Below, piece by piece: positions 21,401 through 33,412 of a stretch of DNA of 64,000 nt. The number at the start of each line of letters is the position of its first letter. Position 1 is the first letter of the stretch. The position numbers were made by a program, and so were the translations under genes. The stretch lies in contig QCXZ01000064.1 in assembly GCA_025024175.1 (NCBI GenBank), forward strand, positions 12,834,001-12,898,000, read 5' to 3'. The notes under the pieces are model-generated. The model was not told the DNA's origin, made no database searches, and saw only the letters and a list, made by a program, of their open reading frames with translations. This DNA comes from Rhyzopertha dominica (lineage: Eukaryota; Arthropoda; Insecta; Coleoptera; Bostrichidae).

Positions 21401-24399
21401 CATGGCAACAGAGTAGAAAACTGCAGTTTGTAAAAAAAGACATCCAACAACGTGATCCGATGCATATAATAATAATAGTTGTATGCCGATGAGGGTTAAA
21501 ATGTCAAAGTCGAAAAACAACTGACCAACAGAACGTCACAATCTTTGCTTGAATCTGCGTTTTAAATGGTGGTTGTTGATGAATGATACTCGTGGGCCTA
21601 TATAAATTGACGATCAATTGATGAGCGAATTACGCTCCTCCCTCACTTCTTAGCGGCCAATGATGTCTCATCAGGAAGGCTAAATTAAGTCCAGGCCGAA
21701 ATTATCAGTAGATTTGGCATTGACATGTAAGCGTGTCACTATTTTTGCTCTGCCATCCAACAAACAAAATAGCATGCCTGTTTTTTTTTTAATAGCGACT
21801 AAAAGGGTACGCTGCTGACTTGAATAATCAACTAATTCTAGTAGGTCCGAATCATTTTTATTCTATATATCACGTTGTACTTATATTTTAGAGCATTATG
21901 TGTGTTAAAAGCATCTACAACTGTAGGTGAATACAACGAAATATTCCAAATACTTCAGCATCTTCTCTTTACTTCCCNCGTTTAAACATTTTGTTCCCTA
22001 TNGCGTAAAAGATTTTATTATTATATGCATAATTAACTTTTTTAAGGAATGATCTGGCAAGTAGCACATGCCCACATTACGGTGACCAAATTGTTAAAAC
22101 TAACAAAAATAAAAAGTTACAAAACTCTATCTGGTGCAACTGACACTGCAAAGCGGTTGTATATAGCCTCATTATAATTAGTTAATTGGCTGTTCACATA
22201 ACAATTGAATAGGTCACTTTAAGAAACAGCGCAAGTCACTTTATTTGAAATTTACAAAAAGCAGTAAACACTTATCAATTGACAGTTGACAATACTTTTT
22301 AACTAGAAAATGTAATAAGTATATCCTATTGAATCATAAGGATCTTTTTGTTTTCAGATAAAATCCTAAAATGAAGCACTAAGTTAAACTAAAATCATGA
22401 ATTTAAAAAAAATAATTAAATTAAAAACATCAATATACAAATATCCTGCTCAATATTAGGATTACCAAAAATACACAAATTATATAAAGAAGTTTGAAAT
22501 CAATGGCCTACTTAAAAAGTTATTACTAAAAAACTTTAATTTGGCAAAAAATTGTAGGTGATGTATCTTATCTGTATAAAAAAGAGCAACACCAGCTAGA
22601 TAATGGCGATGTTAATTAATTATTTCTAAAAAAAACTTGAAAATACGTTTTTGTAAGATCACGCCTGCCAGGGATCAGCACAATATAACAAACAAAACAA
22701 ATAATGTCATTGTATACTCTATATTTTAACTATTTTTGTAATTATTATTTTAAAAATATAAAAAGTTGCCTTTGACGAACGGTTCAAAGTTGAATTTTTT
22801 ATGGGGAAATATTAAATATAAAGTGCAGTATCACGTACTCGGCTTGTCTAAAAACTGTCAGGGTAGTTAAGTAAATGCAGTAATACTCGTAATATGTTCG
22901 TTCTTGATTAGGGTTTAATTTTATATCTAATATATTTTAATAGCATGGCAACCGTGAATAAAAAATATGTTTAAAAATATTTTTAGAAATAATTAGTTAT
23001 TCCTGAGGAATAAGTGTAGCAAATAACATATCGTTGAAAAGAAAAAAAATATACCTATTTGGTGTCACTGGTGTCTTGCTCTTTTTTGCGACCTCTAGAA
23101 TAAGTATCAAAATCCCGAATTTGTTGCAAAATAGATAGAAGTTTAGTAGCGAGTTTCAATTTGTAAACAATTTTTTGTTGTAAACCTTACCTAGTAAGAT
23201 ATTCTTCGGAGTTCGGATAAAACTGTATATTCAAAGTAGTAGTTCGTTGAACATAATAGTATTGTTGTCAAGTAACAGAAAGGAAGTAATTTAAAATTAG
23301 CCTTTATTGTTTACCGTCCGCCATTTTAAAATATTTTCAAAAAACTCTGTGCTCTTCGGATATTTTTTTGACTGGACATGTCTTCCGCCGTAATTTTGGG
23401 AATCATTTTGCGAAAATCAGTAATGTCATGTAGCACGTAGCAATGTCTTTACTAACTATGACGTAGGTTAGTACGGTCTGTAAGTACAGAAACCTACATT
23501 GCCGATTGCCCATTTATTTGGTCACCTAGCGGTAGCTTTACGAACTAAGAGGTAGGCTGGTACATTGTCGATTACCCAATGAGCGTTTGAGCCTATTGGA
23601 AAAGCACAGCAAAAAACCCTAATGAAATAAGTTATCTTTAAATCAACTGCCTCTACCACGTTTTTAAGATAGACGTGTCCAACATCAAACTTACGGTTGT
23701 ATCGAAGATATGGTTTTTCAACATCTTCTTGTTTTACGTGGACACGTCTGATCCATCGTTTTGGATACATTCCGTAGGTAGGTAGGTCAACTTGAGGGCG
23801 TCCAAATGTAGGAGAAAATCTCTTTGTAAAGATCTCCCAATAAAAGGTCTACTTAATTTTGGTACCGGGATGTTAATCTTTAAACAATTCGAACATAGTT
23901 TTTACATTAAGTTTTTCATCTGTGCTAGTCAAGTGAGACAATTGTGTCGAAAAGCTTCTAATGTGATTTTTTATTTTTCGCGCGGCCTCTCATGAATATT
24001 GTAATTTTGTTCTTAGGTTATTTTCAATTTACGAGCAGTTCACTCAATCGTTTAAATTTTCCACGTGTAAATGCATGGTTAATAAAAGCGTTATTACAAA
24101 ACACATGCGACTACAATAAATAACCACATAGTACTTAAGTTTTTGGTAGTTTTGGCTTCGCTGCGTTCCCTGGTCGTTTAGCTTTTGAAACACTGGACCT
24201 CATCAGTGCTAAATAGTAGTATTACCAGTAAAACTTCGAAATTTATTTAGAATTTTCCGTCTACCACCAAACGAACATTGCTCAAAACATCTTATACTAC
24301 ATTTACAAAGAAAACAACATATTATTATTCATAACCTTGACGTTACAACTTGATTTCATAGGCAACCTTCTGGTCTACCTAGCTACCAAAAATACTAAA
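18441..24399. other. Long unassigned interval
   Basis: About 6 kb of AT-rich DNA contains no gene or element that I can support. Undetermined bases lie at 21978 and 22002. A degenerate TATACAGAATGATTCA at about 19010 resembles the terminus of the CAGGGTG element at 47.6 kb, but no partner end was found. The open frame at 23522-23770 (minus) contains HWVIDNVPAYLLV and similar patches but no clear family. Confidence 0.4.
23436..23585 (+). repeat. Diverged partial tandem duplication
   Basis: A segment with CTTTACTAACTA, TAGGTTAGTAC and CATTGCCGATTGCCCA is followed about 75-90 bp later by CTTTACGAACTA, TAGGCTGGTAC and CATTGTCGATTACCCA. The two copies differ at several positions and the first has extra bases. 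Confidence 0.45.
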
Positions 24400-24540
24400 A
24401 ATAAGATAAAATACTAATAATCATAACAATTCTAATACTAATAATAACGATAACAACCATAATAAAAAGATAATTATAATAGTAACAATAAGAATTTCAA
24501 TAAAAATAATACTTACTAATAATAATAGAAAAAACTTTAC
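24400..24540 (+). repeat. Low-complexity AATA-rich tract
   Basis: The DNA consists of imperfect AATA/ATAAC words with no unit conserved enough to call an array. Confidence 0.7.
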
Positions 24541-24820
24541 TTTATTTTCAATATTCTTAGGGATCCTGGATTCCTCCATATCTGACGTAGAAAGTATTGG
24601 CGATGTTACCGAACCACGGACTTCTACCTCAGCACCACTGGTATTACGTGCCCTTTTTTCTTCTAAGACAGAAAAAACAGTTTTAGATAGATAGATTATT
24701 CATTCGAACCCGAAAACAATCCCGGTGTAACGAATTCGGCATGTTTAGACGTTCTATTACGGTGTAAGTTAGGGGAATGTATGTAATTTACCTTCAGCTG
24801 TAAATAACTTTTCCTCATAT

Positions 24821-27043
24821 ATGGTTAGTACTGCTAGATTTAGTAAGCGCACTACAGTATTAGCCTTATGCATAAAACATTGTTCAAAATCTTTCGAACA
24901 TATACATATGTATATGGCTCTCGTTTCGAAGTGTTTTTCTTTCACACTGGTCTGTGTCTACAGACTTCCAGACACGCCAACGCAGTGCAATACCGATTTT
25001 TCAGCTCCGTAGGTAACGCATCCGTGATTGTCAAAATTTAGTCCGTAAGGGGTGATTTCAGCTTATCTCAAATATCAAATTGTCCATCACGGGTGTACTC
25101 GAAGGCAACTCTACTGAAGCACACGCTTAATGAGAATAACTTAACACAAATCTCGCGATTTCACTAGATTCCACAACAATCAACAACTTTCAGTCGTGGA
25201 TCTTGTTATTACTTCCGATACAAACCTCTTCCATTCTTCGAAAGCACGCAACTCTCTACTCCTACAGGCAACTCCGATCATATGGCTATTAGCTCCACAA
25301 TTCAGGCGATAAACTATCCCGAATCCACAGCTGCTTTTAAAACTATTAAGAAGTTAGACTACGATGTGATTTGGCCTCCACTGACTGATCAGCATTAACT
25401 AATTTTGACGTTAAGTCGCAAATGGTATTCCTTAAATCTTCTAGTAACACATTCATTGATCGTAACACTACAGCTTTTAACCCTCATATGAATGTACACT
25501 CTCTTACCGATATTGACTTCCACCCTGAGGAAATAATGCTAAGTTTAAATTAATTATCTGCCAGTTCTGCCCCCGGTCCAGAAGGTATATCATCTTTCCT
25601 GCTTACGTAGTGCTCCTCTGCTATTGCCCATCTATTACTAGTTATTTTTCGTTCTTCATTAATTTCATTCACTTTCCGGAAGATTGGCTTACCAATAATG
25701 TCACACATATCTTTAAAAAGGGCGATAAGCTGGATGCGAGTAATTATCGCCCTATTTTATAGTCTCGTAAGTTGCAAGTTGCAATTCAAGGCAATTTAGA
25801 AAATCAGTGCATCAAAATTAATGTCTTTCTTCCTGACAAACAATACAGTACAATACCGCTACTCAGCATGGATTCGTTCCAGGCGGACATCCTCCCTAAT
25901 GATTAGGACATTGCATTTGCATATGGATAATTTTCCTGAATTTTGCCAAAGTATTTGATAAGATGCCCAAAAAGCTACCTACTGCGAATTTGGAACGTGG
26001 ACTGTTGTAGCGATGGATTGCTGCTTTTCTGCGAGGAAAACAGCGCTATCCCATTTTGAGCAGTGTAGGGATAAATTGTAGGTCCAATCCTATTTATAAT
26101 TATTTATCAGAACCTGAGGTATAGCCTTCAGAGCAAAAAAAATTGTACAACAATTCATTCAGCAACCTCCTACAGAACGACCTAGATTACATTCCATGTT
26201 AAATACAGCTAAGTGCTCTGTCCTGCACATGGGCAAATTTAATCCACGTAAAGTTTAAACAATCGTTGGGAAATCACTGGACCCTGTGATGAGCAAATAG
26301 ATCTTGGCTTTATTGGGTACCTATAACTCTCCTGGTCTGTCCACTGCCTGAAGGCCGTAAGGAAGGCTAATGATGCTCTGCATCTATTGAGGAGAGCTTT
26401 TCCATTCCCGGCCCTTAGCTTCGCAGCCCGTTCTCATACAGCACATATTCGTCTATTTCCAGAATTCGGGACACCAGTTTGGACTCCAAATTAATCAGGG
26501 ATTACCAATGCATCGAGAGGATTCAGCACGCAGCAACTCGCTGGTCCGGTGGCTTGTCTTCACTACCTTATGAGACGAGGCTAAGCAGAATGCACCTCGA
26601 TTCTCTAATAGTGAGACAAAAAACGAGCAGACCTCATATAGTTATATAGATTAACGCACGGACTATTCCACAACTCACGAGCAAACAACATCGTCNCGTT
26701 TAACCCCGACGCCCGGCTATGTGGTCATCCATTTAAACTTAAAAAATAACATCTCATCGTTTGCACCGCTGCTGTCACCTCTGGAACTCCTTACCTGAGA
26801 ATGCTTGTGTGTGCTTCGAAGATTGTTGTTGTGGTCGTCAGAGTGATCTTTGTGTGCCGAGCATCCGCATCGAGCCTATTATTTCATTGTTTGTGAGTAC
26901 TGAGCTAGTGTTTTTTCTTTTACATTTATTTAAATTGACTATTTTGTTACTTGTTTAGGACCGAATGTTCGTTTTATTGACGCACATTTTTGTTATTTTA
27001 TAGTATAGACTTTTGCCTCTATAATTTACCTATTTGTCAATCA
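24821..27043 (+). pseudogene. Decayed LINE: endonuclease remnants, RT and C-terminus
   Basis: This relic of a Jockey-superfamily (CR1/L2-like) non-LTR element keeps its motifs in order but in changing frames with many stops. LVCVYRLPDTPTQCNTDF at about 24940-25000 is endonuclease. LVITSDTN and TGNSDHMAISSTIQ near 25.2-25.3 kb carry the SDH motif. SAPGPEGISSF (25.56 kb), KKGDKLDASNYRPI (25.72 kb) and FAKVFDKMPKK (about 25.96 kb) are RT blocks. FNPDARLCGHPFKLKK and CHLWNSLPENAC (26.7-26.8 kb) are the C-terminal tail. The YADD box is not seen; the palm appears deleted. There is one undetermined base at 26696. The relic is followed by an AAT tail, as in several LINE groups. Confidence 0.75.
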
Positions 27044-27048
27044 CAATA

Positions 27049-27099
27049 AATAATAATAATAATAATAATAATAGTAATAATAATAATAATAATAATAAT
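27049..27099 (+). repeat. (AAT)n microsatellite at the LINE 3' end
   Basis: A run of AAT with one interruption (AGT) directly follows the LINE 3' region and an AATAAA-like signal. It is probably the element's tail rather than an independent microsatellite. Confidence 0.85.
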
Positions 27100-27835
27100 C
27101 AATCTGTTGCGTCCTGAAGGGGTCCAGTTAGGAATCCTCATGTTTTGTAGCGAGTCATCTAGTTGTTGATTTTTAGGAAATCTGTAAATGCAGTAAACAC
27201 TATATATAACTAATTATTTACAGCTTACTTAAATAACAGCCTTTTATCCTCAATTGGGTATTTTCGCAATTTCTGAAAATAGTGCGAAGGCAAGTGTATA
27301 CAGCCTTAAATGCATATCATGTATTTTGTACATTTCATTTGAGGTCCGAGTTCGATTCTCGACCGTAGCTGAAAATTTTTTTCATATAGCGCCTGACTCA
27401 CCACTAAAATTATAAGTACATCTTAATCTTCAGGCGAGAAATTCTATTCAATTTTATTTGATGTAATTACATGAATAACTAATAATACTTTCGAAACTGA
27501 AAAATTCCCGCGTAAAACAGCCTCTTGCGGTTGAGCAGTCGTGTTACGTAATTTGTCATATTTTCCAGTTGCAACAATGACGTTTTCAGGGTTAACATAC
27601 ATTTAATCAGACCCAACAGTTTTAAAATGGAATGAACATCCAACACACTGTAGAATAAATGCAAAGGGTGCAAGTCTGATGCTAAAAAAGATGTGAAGTG
27701 AGGTTCGATAACTGTCAAAAATGAGAAGTTATATGACTATGCGTCACATCCGTTTTCGATACTGCTTGTTTTTGGATATTTTTTAAATGAGCATTGCTTA
27801 ATAAATACATAAGAATAATCAACCTCAGTGGTAGC
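27100..27835. other. Unassigned; tRNA-like T-arm at 27342-27370
   Basis: GAGGTCCGAGTTCGATTCTC has the look of a tRNA T-arm and internal B box. I could not build a full cloverleaf around it or find an A box at the right distance, so a SINE or tRNA relic is possible but unproven. Nothing else is recognised in this stretch. Confidence 0.3.
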
Positions 27836-27839
27836 ATAC

Positions 27840-28043
27840 TTATTTATGTACGCATTGCTTTATATTGTTTTGTAGTGGAGGTAATTTTTTGTATATGGCA
27901 CATTCCCAATTGTCCATAAAGTCCATAACATCCCCAAAACTAATTGTTCTATCTACGCCATTGTAAGCATGACTGTGGAAAACTATCTTGGGCACCTTAT
28001 TGTCACTCCGACTTTTACAGCCATATACTGCACATAAAACCAT
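27840..28043 (-). pseudogene. THAP-like zinc-finger N-terminus, fragment
   Basis: The minus-strand frame opens MVLCAVYGCKSRSDNK, then KIVFHSHAY. This resembles the start of a THAP domain (CAV..GC, basic patch, then a Phe/His motif before a Trp helix). The following residues diverge and the expected second Cys/His pair and AVPTIF-type end are absent. A separate VCSLHLKR patch lies about 200 bp upstream on the same strand (near 28.24 kb), out of the normal order. THAP domains occur in P-element-type transposases and in host genes. The case is weak. Confidence 0.3.
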
Positions 28044-28229
28044 GTTATGTGACAGCTTCTATTCGAGAGAAACCTTTTAACATTGAAATATCAGCCATAA
28101 TATGTTGTGCTGTCAGTGTTCCGTCAGCCTCCGTTAAAATGGTCGCCATTCGCACTTTTCTAATCCAAGGTTTCAACATATATTTGCGCACATGTGGTTT
28201 GGTTTTGTGGTCTTTTTAAATGTAGTGAA

Positions 28230-29550
28230 CATACTGACACGCCTGTGTTTTTCTCGCAAAAGATCGCTGAAAAATTATCATATTGTACTCTACGCATATC
28301 AAACAAAAAAAATACATACATGTTGTATGTCGCTGAAGTTCTACAAACTGTTGCTGTACCATAGATTAAAGTTATTCTAATCGTCTTTTTCCAGTAAGAC
28401 AGGCAAACCATGGACCTTTTACAATATACTTGCCTTAGAAGCAAGCAAGATTCCCTGACTTCTCTCCAGTAGAACACGTATGTGATAGCAACCGCAGAAG
28501 GCAAAACAAACCTGGGACTGCTTGCCACAAGAAAACATTGACTGCTTGATTCTGGCTATATCTCGTCGAGTTTGTAATACCTACCTTTTCTTGTTCAACC
28601 TGAACCAGTTTTAATCATTTCTTGTGATACAAGAACTTAACAAGTTTAACATAAAAATATTAAAATTTTTTTTTGCTGAGCGTTGGATTACTCTAATACG
28701 GAGTTTGTTAGGTAAATGCTGTTAACGTATATTATTTAATTCCAAGTACACAGATAAGCACAAATACATTGCCTTAATGTAAGTTTATAGTTACGTCATT
28801 ACCTTTTATTCTCAACGGTCGGAAGCTTTTCCCTTTTACTCCTTATTACATGGCGAGTTTATGGCATGTTGGTCGTAATGGATTTCATTTGTGCCAAACT
28901 AATGTAATTAGGATTTGTGGAATTCGTGCCGACCTCTGGTGCATCTAGCACAAACGTAATAATTGTAAAATAAATAACGTTCACTTTTTGGAGGCCATAA
29001 CTTATGCATACACATAGAGGATCATTTTTGCTTTTGTTAGATCAAACCTCTCATGGGTATAATGACTGACGTGTTAATGTTTTAGCGTTCACCTACACTA
29101 GCATGCAAGCCTTAATACACCTAAACGAGTACAGTGTAATATATTTGCAGATCAATGGTGATTAACTGAAGTTTTTGCTGAAATAGGATATATAGGTAGG
29201 TAACTAACTATTGAATAGACTTTATTATCTAAATAGTATAATTATCGCTTGCATGCACCTTTAAATGAAGGTAAGGAAAGATATTAAGATAATATGCCGA
29301 TATATGATATCCCAATAACTATCCCTTATGTTTATTAAGTAACTTAATGGCTTTTATCGCCATTCCCAAGCACTAAAATATACATATAGTATTTCTTTCT
29401 TTGCGGTTTAGTATTCAGCAGCTTTATACAAATTGCCAGGAGCTGATAAGATTATTTTTTATAATCAAGGTTAAATTCTCAATAGTAATAAAGCGATTTT
29501 AGTTTATATCAGAGTTGAGTAATAACTTATAAGTCAACTTATTTGTCAAC
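28230..29550. other. Unassigned DNA
   Basis: No gene or repeat was recognised. The open frame at 28160-28528 (minus) shows no family motif beyond the VCSLHLKR patch noted at 27840. Confidence 0.4.
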
Positions 29551-29815
29551 TGATGAGCTGTAATGACAGCGAAACAGATCTGTCTGTAGTTGTAGTTATA
29601 ATGTATGGCGGTTCTTGCCTGCTTGCAAAAAGTGCCGTGGGGGCTTACAGTCATGTTTACGTATGCAGGCGCATGCTAACTTGGCAGACTACAGGTCACT
29701 TCCTTTAGGAAGTAGTTCCTATCAAGGCAACTACGTATGGCTTTGAATGACAGCGAAACAGATCTGTCTGTAGTTGGTTGCGGTGCCGACAACACAGCAT
29801 AGACATGCATTTTAA
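29551..29815 (-). mobile_element. Fold-back repeat family, copy 3 (partial)
   Basis: Read on the minus strand, this copy begins TTAAAATGCATGTCTATGC like the others, then has CCAACTACAGACAG, TTTCGCTGTCATT, TACTTCCTAAAGGAAGTGAC, CCCCCACGGCACTTTTTGC and GGCAAGAACC. The block ATGACAGCGAAACAGATCTG occurs twice in direct orientation (about 29563 and 29748). The terminal GATGGCAATGCC module of copies 1 and 2 is missing and no clear duplication flanks it, so it is truncated or a sub-family variant. Confidence 0.7.
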
Positions 29816-32320
29816 TCCATTATTATATTGATGATGAAAGAACTAGAAATCAGGCTTTTCACATTTGAGCCAAAAATTGTTGTTTGTTTTAATAGATCTC
29901 AGTGAGTTATAACAAGCATATTGGTACATGATATTACAGCACTGTATCAGAAAGAAATACCTGCATTGTAACTGATGCACATATGCGGATGTTCAAAAAG
30001 TATTTTAGTGCAAGCAAATATGAAAGTACTACGGCAAAAAAGTAATAACAATCCGTTTGAAATAGTCGTATCTTCTCAATGAATATTATAGAAATCATTC
30101 TGCATAATCTAAAAAGTGCAATTATTGAAAGAGTTACCCCGCTCTTCAGAGAAGTATGGTTTGACATGACCCATTTATTTAGACTATACCTAAATATTTT
30201 TTAAACTCAACACATGAACTTTGGTCACGGTCTTAGGGTAATCTTTGATTAGCTATTGTTACATTTATTCTACACACATTCTCAGTCCTGCGTCAGTTGC
30301 CTATACGCGTATTTATCATTTTGAGTTTTCCTTCCGGTTGTCATGGTGTTAAGCTAAGCTTCAAATAACCCGTAGTCTTGAACGGCAATCTACTGGCTGA
30401 AAATATGTAACCCAAGTACCAGATTTGCAAATATTTTTGTTGGCAAGAATTCCTGTGTTGTCATACATCCAGCAGGGCTGCAGCTATCTATGCGTGTTTT
30501 ACTTTACCCGCTTGATTGATTATCGAGTTTTTACTGTAAATTATCTTTAAATTATACGCAATATTGTGATCGTAGTACATTGTAAAGTGCCACCTTCAGT
30601 TGTTGAACGAACTGAAGAAGATAGGTTAGTTCTATGTTCCATGGTTGAGGAGCCCAAATTCTCATAAAGTTTCTTGAATCTTCGCAAAGAAAGACGACAG
30701 CAGTCATTTATTCAGTGGCAAATTATTCTAAAATCGAATGCCGCTGGCGCTGTGCAGCTTAATTGTCGTTTTTGCTTTTGAGATTAAAGTATATAAATAT
30801 TTAAAAAAAAAGGTATACAAGACATAATACATCTATTACATTAATACATCGTGATAAAGATAAAGATAAAACCATCTTTCGAAAATTGTGATACTATGTG
30901 CCAATATTAAATATTCCATTCACTAGGGTATTTCGAAGCACATTTTTAGCGACATCTTAATAAGTTGCTGTACTCTAAATGATGTACCAATTAAAATTGT
31001 GAGATTTCATAGATCATTAAATTTTGCAGTTGTGTACTAAAAAACTTATTGTCGGGGATTAGTTTTATTTAGTTACTTATCCTTTTCCAGCAGTAGTGTA
31101 CTTTTTTAATAGGTTTTGATAATTGTCTATTGTGTTGCCTAGAGTTTTTCTTCGCACTTTTTTTTATTTTGTTGTTACAGTTAACTTCGCTACTTTATAA
31201 ATTATGAATCCCTTTATTACTTCCACTTCCAACGGATGGGAAGTATTGTATCGCGAAAAATTTTTTCAAAAATTTTTATTTCCTCAATCGCTTTAAAATG
31301 GTCGAAAACGCAAAAAAACAAAATTTGAGCAAAAACAAATTTCTTGTCTGTGTGTCTGTGGTTGTGTTTGTGGACACGATAACTTTCGAAAGACTTAATA
31401 TATGAACTTGAATTTTGGTACACGTATAAATCTCAACTACCCAAAGCGACCTATTGTTTGTGGGGTAGGTAGGGTATCGGGAAGGGGGCGAAATTGGGGG
31501 GTAACTACCCTTTTTGCAAATTTTTATTTTTTATATTTTTTTCGTTTTAGTATGTCATTAGTAGTATAACTGCAAGGATTATTAGTTCTTATAAATTTTC
31601 GGTACAGCAAACTGTTTAGAAGATATTAGCAAAAAAGCGTCATTTAAAGAAAACGGTTTTTCTTAAATATCTCCGAATATATTTAATATATCAAAAAATG
31701 AAAATGCCATCAGATAGGAAATAAAATTTCTCACAAAAAGTGTCTCAGAAAATTTATCCAAAATTTTGACATTTTCGAAATATTTCCAAAAAACCTATTT
31801 TGTTAAGTTAATAATTTTCGAGTTATTTGGAAAAAACCGATTTTTAAAATGTATATATTTTTGCTAATGTCACGAGGACTGTTTGTCTTAGAAAAAATGT
31901 GTAGAGAGAAAAAAATGCTCAAAACCTGATTATTAATCGTATAGTATAAAAAATAAAAACGTAAATGTCATTTTGACAATTGGATGTGGAAATATTGATT
32001 CAATTTGCAGCGGTTTTTTTTCTTAGGGATCCCAACTATAAGAGTTTTGAAGTGGACAGCTCTTAATAATACCTATTTTACTTTAATTTTAAATATATTA
32101 TATAACTTGTGGGTTTCGCTCTAGGCTGTAGAGTGTATATTATTACTCTTTGAAATTTGTGTTCGTTTCTTTGTATATTCGTGTTTTATTGTTATAGACC
32201 AGTTTTTATAATGTTTTCCCATTGTCTAAAAATATGGTTTGTGTAGACATTAAAAGGAGTAAACTATATCCTTGTTTTGTCCTTGGTGCTTTGTCTAATG
32301 TAGGTATTTATTTATTATTT
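29816..32320. other. Unassigned, partly low-complexity DNA
   Basis: No gene was recognised. Around 31.2-31.95 kb there are long A/T homopolymer runs, with GTGTGTCTGTGGTTGTGTTT and a G-rich patch (GGGAAGGGGGCG, then GGGGGGTAAC). These look repeat-derived, but I could not name a family or find ends. Confidence 0.4.
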
Positions 32321-32329
32321 TAATCATTG

Positions 32330-32640
32330 TGTCTCAGTCGAGGCTTTTAACGTTAGTGGGGTATTGCGGGTTTCGTTCTTCCGATAGTATTTCCCAGAGT
32401 TTGTTTCTGTCGAACAGGTCGAAAGCTTTTTCGAAGTCAACGAATGCTAAATGCTTTCCTAGTTTGAATGCTCAACTTTTTTTCAATAGCTATTTGACTG
32501 TGAAGTCAGAGTGTCTCTTTCTGAATTCTGTCCTTCGTCTAATAGTGCTTTAGTACGTAATGTACTGCAAGCGATTATTGATAAAATTGTGTAAGAGAGA
32601 TCAGTACAGGAAAATAATGACTGGATAGTTTCACATTTGT
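32330..32640 (-). pseudogene. RTE-like reverse transcriptase fragment (motif A)
   Basis: On the minus strand a frame at about 32.36-32.46 kb reads HLAFVDFEKAFDLFDRNKLW. This is the motif A region of RTE/BovB-like LINE RTs and contains the first catalytic Asp. A ILSEERNPQYPT-like segment follows, as in that group. No YADD box remains and there are stops on both sides. It could belong to the same family as the tail at 2.7-3.2 kb. Confidence 0.65.
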
Positions 32641-33249
32641 CAAATTTTCCTTTACGCTAAATATTGACATTACCTCTGCATGAGTTGGGTATTCGTGATG
32701 AGCGCTAGCATTCTTTGTATCTATGGATACAAAAGTTTCAGTTTGCATAGAGTTTCTCCGTATTTTAATGTCTCTGCCTTGATCCTGCCAGTTGTGCTAA
32801 CTCAGCTTTGAATCATTGTATTGTGTACGAGGTCTTTTGCTCCTGTTATAACTACTATTTCATTCTTTTAAGTTTTGGCCTGTCGCAGAATTCTTCTTCC
32901 TTTCTTCCTAGACCTCTTATAGATTCCAGATGAAAAAGTTGTGTCTTTAATTCCAAATCGTTTATTATTCTTTTCACAGGGTGGAAGTCCTTGGGATCCT
33001 TTCGGCAATAAAACCAGTTCGTAGCGGAAGCAGTTACTAGCTGAAGCCTTGTAACGGGCCATGTATTTTTGTGTATAAGAAATGAAGTGGTATTAAATGT
33101 ATGTAAGTGCACTAGAGTAAATATCTAGTAGCTATCTAGTTCCTTCTCAACACTCTACAACTAGAGCTAAGATATAACGAGGTTGCCAGTTTTCTAACAT
33201 ATTTAGGACGTTCAGGAGTTTTATTATACATCAAAGTGTTTAATACAAA
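32641..33249. other. Unassigned DNA
   Basis: Open frames at 32855-33112 (minus) have no family motif. Nothing else was recognised. Confidence 0.4.
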
Positions 33250-33412
33250 AGTTCAAACAAATTTTTAAAAATAAATACATAAACCACCAAGGAAGCGAGG
33301 TGCCGTGGAAACAAGTGCTAACCTGATAAAATTTAAACCAATTGATTAAAAAAGATCCTCCCTGATAAAACAAAACTACAAAATCAGCATTTAAATATCA
33401 CCGAGTTATATC
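33250..33412 (-). repeat. Penelope-like element 3' fragment (second copy)
   Basis: This segment aligns by eye with 51468-51650, the 3' non-coding region of the Penelope-like element. Shared words include CAAACAA..TTTTTAAA, AGGAAGCGAGGTGCCGT versus AGGATGCGAGACGTCAT, GCTAACCTGATAAAA, and ACTACAAAATCAGC versus ACTACAAAATAGCC. The protein region does not follow here, so it is a short fragment. Confidence 0.6.

Noticed and set aside
27049..27099. AAT microsatellite as an independent feature of interest
   Set aside because: It directly follows a LINE C-terminus and is best read as its tail.
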